Below are positions 61,811 through 64,000 of a stretch of DNA of 64,000 nt, in pieces. How positions within the stretch are numbered: position 1 is the first letter of the stretch; each line of letters opens with the position of its first letter. The stretch lies in assembly GCF_020166395.1 (NCBI RefSeq), contig NZ_JAIQXU010000018.1, positions 47,133 through 111,132 of the forward strand, read 5' to 3'. The notes under the pieces are model-generated. The model searched no databases. It had not been told where the DNA came from and saw only the letters and a list, made by a program, of their open reading frames with translations. The DNA is from Deinococcus betulae (GTDB lineage: Bacteria > Deinococcota > Deinococci > Deinococcales > Deinococcaceae). The position numbers were made by a program, and so were the translations under genes.

Positions 61811-62119
61811 CTACCCTAGCTCTTCGTCCCAGTCGTCCTGTTTCTCCGCTCGTCTGGCCCTGCGGCGTTCCTCTTTGCCAGCTTTGCGTTTGGGGCGTGG
61901 GGGCAGGGCTAGAATGTAGGGCCGCTCGGGCTGGCACGGCGCGGGCACCTCGCCCAGCGTCTCGCCGGGGTCAGCGGTACGGAGGTTGCCCGCCACATGC
62001 AGGTGGCGCTCCCCGCAGTAGGGGCAGGCGTCCACCACCCAGAACATCACGCGGGTGCCGGGCATATCGCGCAGGGTCACGTAAGCCATCTGGGGGGTCC
62101 GCCGCTCCTTCTTGCCCAT
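61811..62119 (-). CDS. small CxxC protein, hypothetical
   Basis: A 102-residue protein opening MGKKERRTPQMAYVTLRDMP. A zinc-ribbon-like VDACPYCGERHLH segment has one Cys pair and two His. The C-terminus is highly basic then acidic (RKAGKEERRRARRAEKQDDWDEE), likely disordered. Metal or nucleic-acid binding is possible. The ATG at 62119 follows a TAGGCT box by eight nucleotides. Confidence 0.65.
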   Translation of the reverse strand: MGKKERRTPQMAYVTLRDMPGTRVMFWVVDACPYCGERHLHVAGNLRTADPGETLGEVPAPCQPERPYILALPPRPKRKAGKEERRRARRAEKQDDWDEELG

Positions 62120-62127
62120 AGGGGCGC

Positions 62128-62133
62128 AGCCTA
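62128..62133 (-). promoter_or_regulatory. -10 box TAGGCT before the CxxC protein gene
   Basis: Minus-strand hexamer eight nucleotides from the ATG at 62119. Confidence 0.4.
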
Positions 62134-62203
62134 ACCTGGGCACCCACACCTGTCTGTGGCCAGGGCGAGGTTTAGCGGCCCTAAGCCCCTGCGCCCTACC
62201 CCG

Positions 62204-63067
62204 TTACACGTCCTCGTCGCCCTCTTTCATGTAGGTCACCACGCTGCGGCAGTGGGTCAGGCCGGCGCGCGCATACAGGGCGCGGGCCGGTTTCATGTGG
62301 TCGTGGGCGCGCGCGCGCAGCGTACGGACTTCGGGGTGGGTCTCGGCCTCGGCGGCGGCCAGGGCCAGCAGGGTCAGGCCGTAGCCCTGGCCGCGCTCGG
62401 CGGGATGCACCGCCACATAGGTCACATCGGCGCGCCCGTCGTCGGGGCTGAATTCCAGTTCGGCGAAGCCCACCGGCTGCTCGCCGCGCATCAGGGCCAC
62501 CAGGCGCACGTCGTCACGGGCAAAGTGGCTGTCCATCTGTTCCGGGGTCCAGGTCAGCCGCTCGGCCCAGGTGTCCTCGCTGGCCCGGAAGAGCTCGCGG
62601 TACGCTGCCAGTGGCAGCTGCCGCGAAATGCGGTGGCCGGCAGGCGCGCAGGCGTGGGGGGTCAGGCGGGACAGGGGCGCGTCGTAAAAGGCCGTGGTGT
62701 GCATGGGCGAAAAGCCCTCGTCTTCCAGTGCCGAGCGCACTGGCAGGTTGTCGCGCGCCGCGAAGGCGTACACCGGCAGTCCGTCAGCGTGGGCCAGGGC
62801 GCGGCGCAGCAGGGTACTCAGGTGGGCGTCTCCTTCACCCACCGGGCCTTCCATCACCAGGCCGTCCCGAAACGGCGAGAGGGCGCAGTACGCCACCACG
62901 CCCTCCTCGCCCGCCTCGACCAGGCAGGTGCTGTCTTCACACTCGGCCCGTAAGTCCCGCTCGGTGCGCGCGCCCGGCGAGAACACCTCACGTTCGGGCG
63001 CGTCGTCCATCCAGGTCAGCAGGGCAAGCACATCGGGAACATCGGCAGCCAGCATGGGACGAATCAT
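62204..63067 (-). CDS. tandem GNAT-fold acetyltransferase
   Basis: A 287-residue protein with two GNAT-like halves. The N-terminal half (MIRPMLAADVPDVLALLTWMDD) lacks an obvious acetyl-CoA loop. The C-terminal half has VTYVAVHPAERGQGYGLTLLALAAAEAE with the loop RGQGYG, then ALYARAGLTHCRSVVTYMKEG. The ATG at 63067 has a ctggagg site upstream and starts the fold. Longer in-frame starts cross a likely leader of the opposite gene. Confidence 0.85.
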   Translation of the reverse strand: MIRPMLAADVPDVLALLTWMDDAPEREVFSPGARTERDLRAECEDSTCLVEAGEEGVVAYCALSPFRDGLVMEGPVGEGDAHLSTLLRRALAHADGLPVYAFAARDNLPVRSALEDEGFSPMHTTAFYDAPLSRLTPHACAPAGHRISRQLPLAAYRELFRASEDTWAERLTWTPEQMDSHFARDDVRLVALMRGEQPVGFAELEFSPDDGRADVTYVAVHPAERGQGYGLTLLALAAAEAETHPEVRTLRARAHDHMKPARALYARAGLTHCRSVVTYMKEGDEDV

Positions 63068-63194
63068 CGTGGTCTTACCTCCAGAGAGAAGGTGAGCGAA
63101 GAAGCCGGGTGTAACACCGAACACCTTCAGGGTAGACACCCGCCGCCGGGCCTGTCTGCCCCGCAGCTCACGCCGCGCCGGGCCGGGCGCGTGG

Positions 63195-63285
63195 TATGCT
63201 GCCCGCATGCCCTGAACAGGGTACGCCGCCTGCCTCCCCACAGACACGAAGCCGTGTTTGAGGGGCCTTTTCTTTTTCAGAAGAG
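63195..63285 (+). promoter_or_regulatory. leader with two-codon frame and terminator before the DUF4258 gene
   Basis: A TATGCT box (63195-63200) is followed six nucleotides later by ATG CCC TGA, a possible leaderless two-codon frame. Next comes an imperfect stem from ccccacagacacg to cgtgtttgagggg, ending in ccttttcttttt. The main gene begins about 50 bp further on with its own ggagg site. This resembles an attenuator. Confidence 0.4.
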
Positions 63286-63338
63286 GGCGGCCGACGCGCC
63301 GCTGGGCAGGAGGGTTTCTTCCGGAGGTGAAGGTCGCC

Positions 63339-64000
<662 letters not shown>

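Overview
The window is a stretch of ordinary chromosome from a high-GC Deinococcus. The clearest markers are ddrA (22880-23482), with a radiation/desiccation response operator over its promoter, and a DUF1999 gene (34530). More than twenty genes also begin directly behind a TAnnnT -10 box, 6-9 nt before the start codon and with no room for a ribosome binding site. That is the leaderless arrangement known from Deinococcus. I saw no rRNA, tRNA, CRISPR array, prophage or intact insertion sequence.

Layout. 1-4941: fatty-acid beta-oxidation genes (end of a FadN-type bifunctional enzyme, an alpha/beta hydrolase, an AT-richer orphan gene, a thiolase). 4999-11125: a lipoprotein, a cation/proton antiporter behind a structured leader RNA, an RlmI-type methyltransferase, a HAD phosphatase and a Cys/Gly-tailed membrane protein. 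11216-17648: a RelA/SpoT-type synthetase divergent from a tight run of amidase, endonuclease V, short pyrophosphatase, SDR, thioredoxin-reductase-like enzyme and HAD phosphatase. 18225-24830: HrpB helicase, two methyltransferases, ddrA with a coupled 37-residue membrane peptide, hisB-hisH. 25078-30913: ilvE, a TetR regulator, hibernation factor, butyrate-kinase-like enzyme, tsaD. 31004-38306: fadD, a deaminase, ribokinase, small conserved proteins, signal peptidase, patatin, a minimal Ser/Thr kinase. 38797-50901: a GH13 glucosidase, LCP protein, clpS-clpA, a LEA-like protein, an HNH nuclease, a diheme cytochrome and a PAP2 phosphatase. 50976-64000: an orphan ABC ATPase, murD-ftsW-EamA, an exported beta-propeller-like protein, trmFO, DUF218 and DUF305 proteins, a double GNAT protein, and a DUF4258 gene cut by the window end.

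The most unusual content is non-coding. Two elements of about 495 bp (17666-18160 and 52611-53103) are each one long imperfect palindrome. Their arms match nearly from end to end, and the roughly 60-bp termini carry four-tract G-quadruplex motifs. A second dispersed family of about 156 bp, with short terminal inverted repeats and two internal hairpins, occurs at least five times, in both orientations. Two of its copies bracket the HNH nuclease gene. Neither family encodes an evident protein, so both would have to be mobilised in trans or maintained for their structure.

Other regulatory points are the ddrA operator/promoter, a perfect 24-bp palindrome over the -35 region of fadD, a terminator-ended leader before the antiporter, and a possible attenuator with a two-codon leaderless reading frame before the last gene. 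All functions are read from motifs and context. No similarity search or folding program was run.
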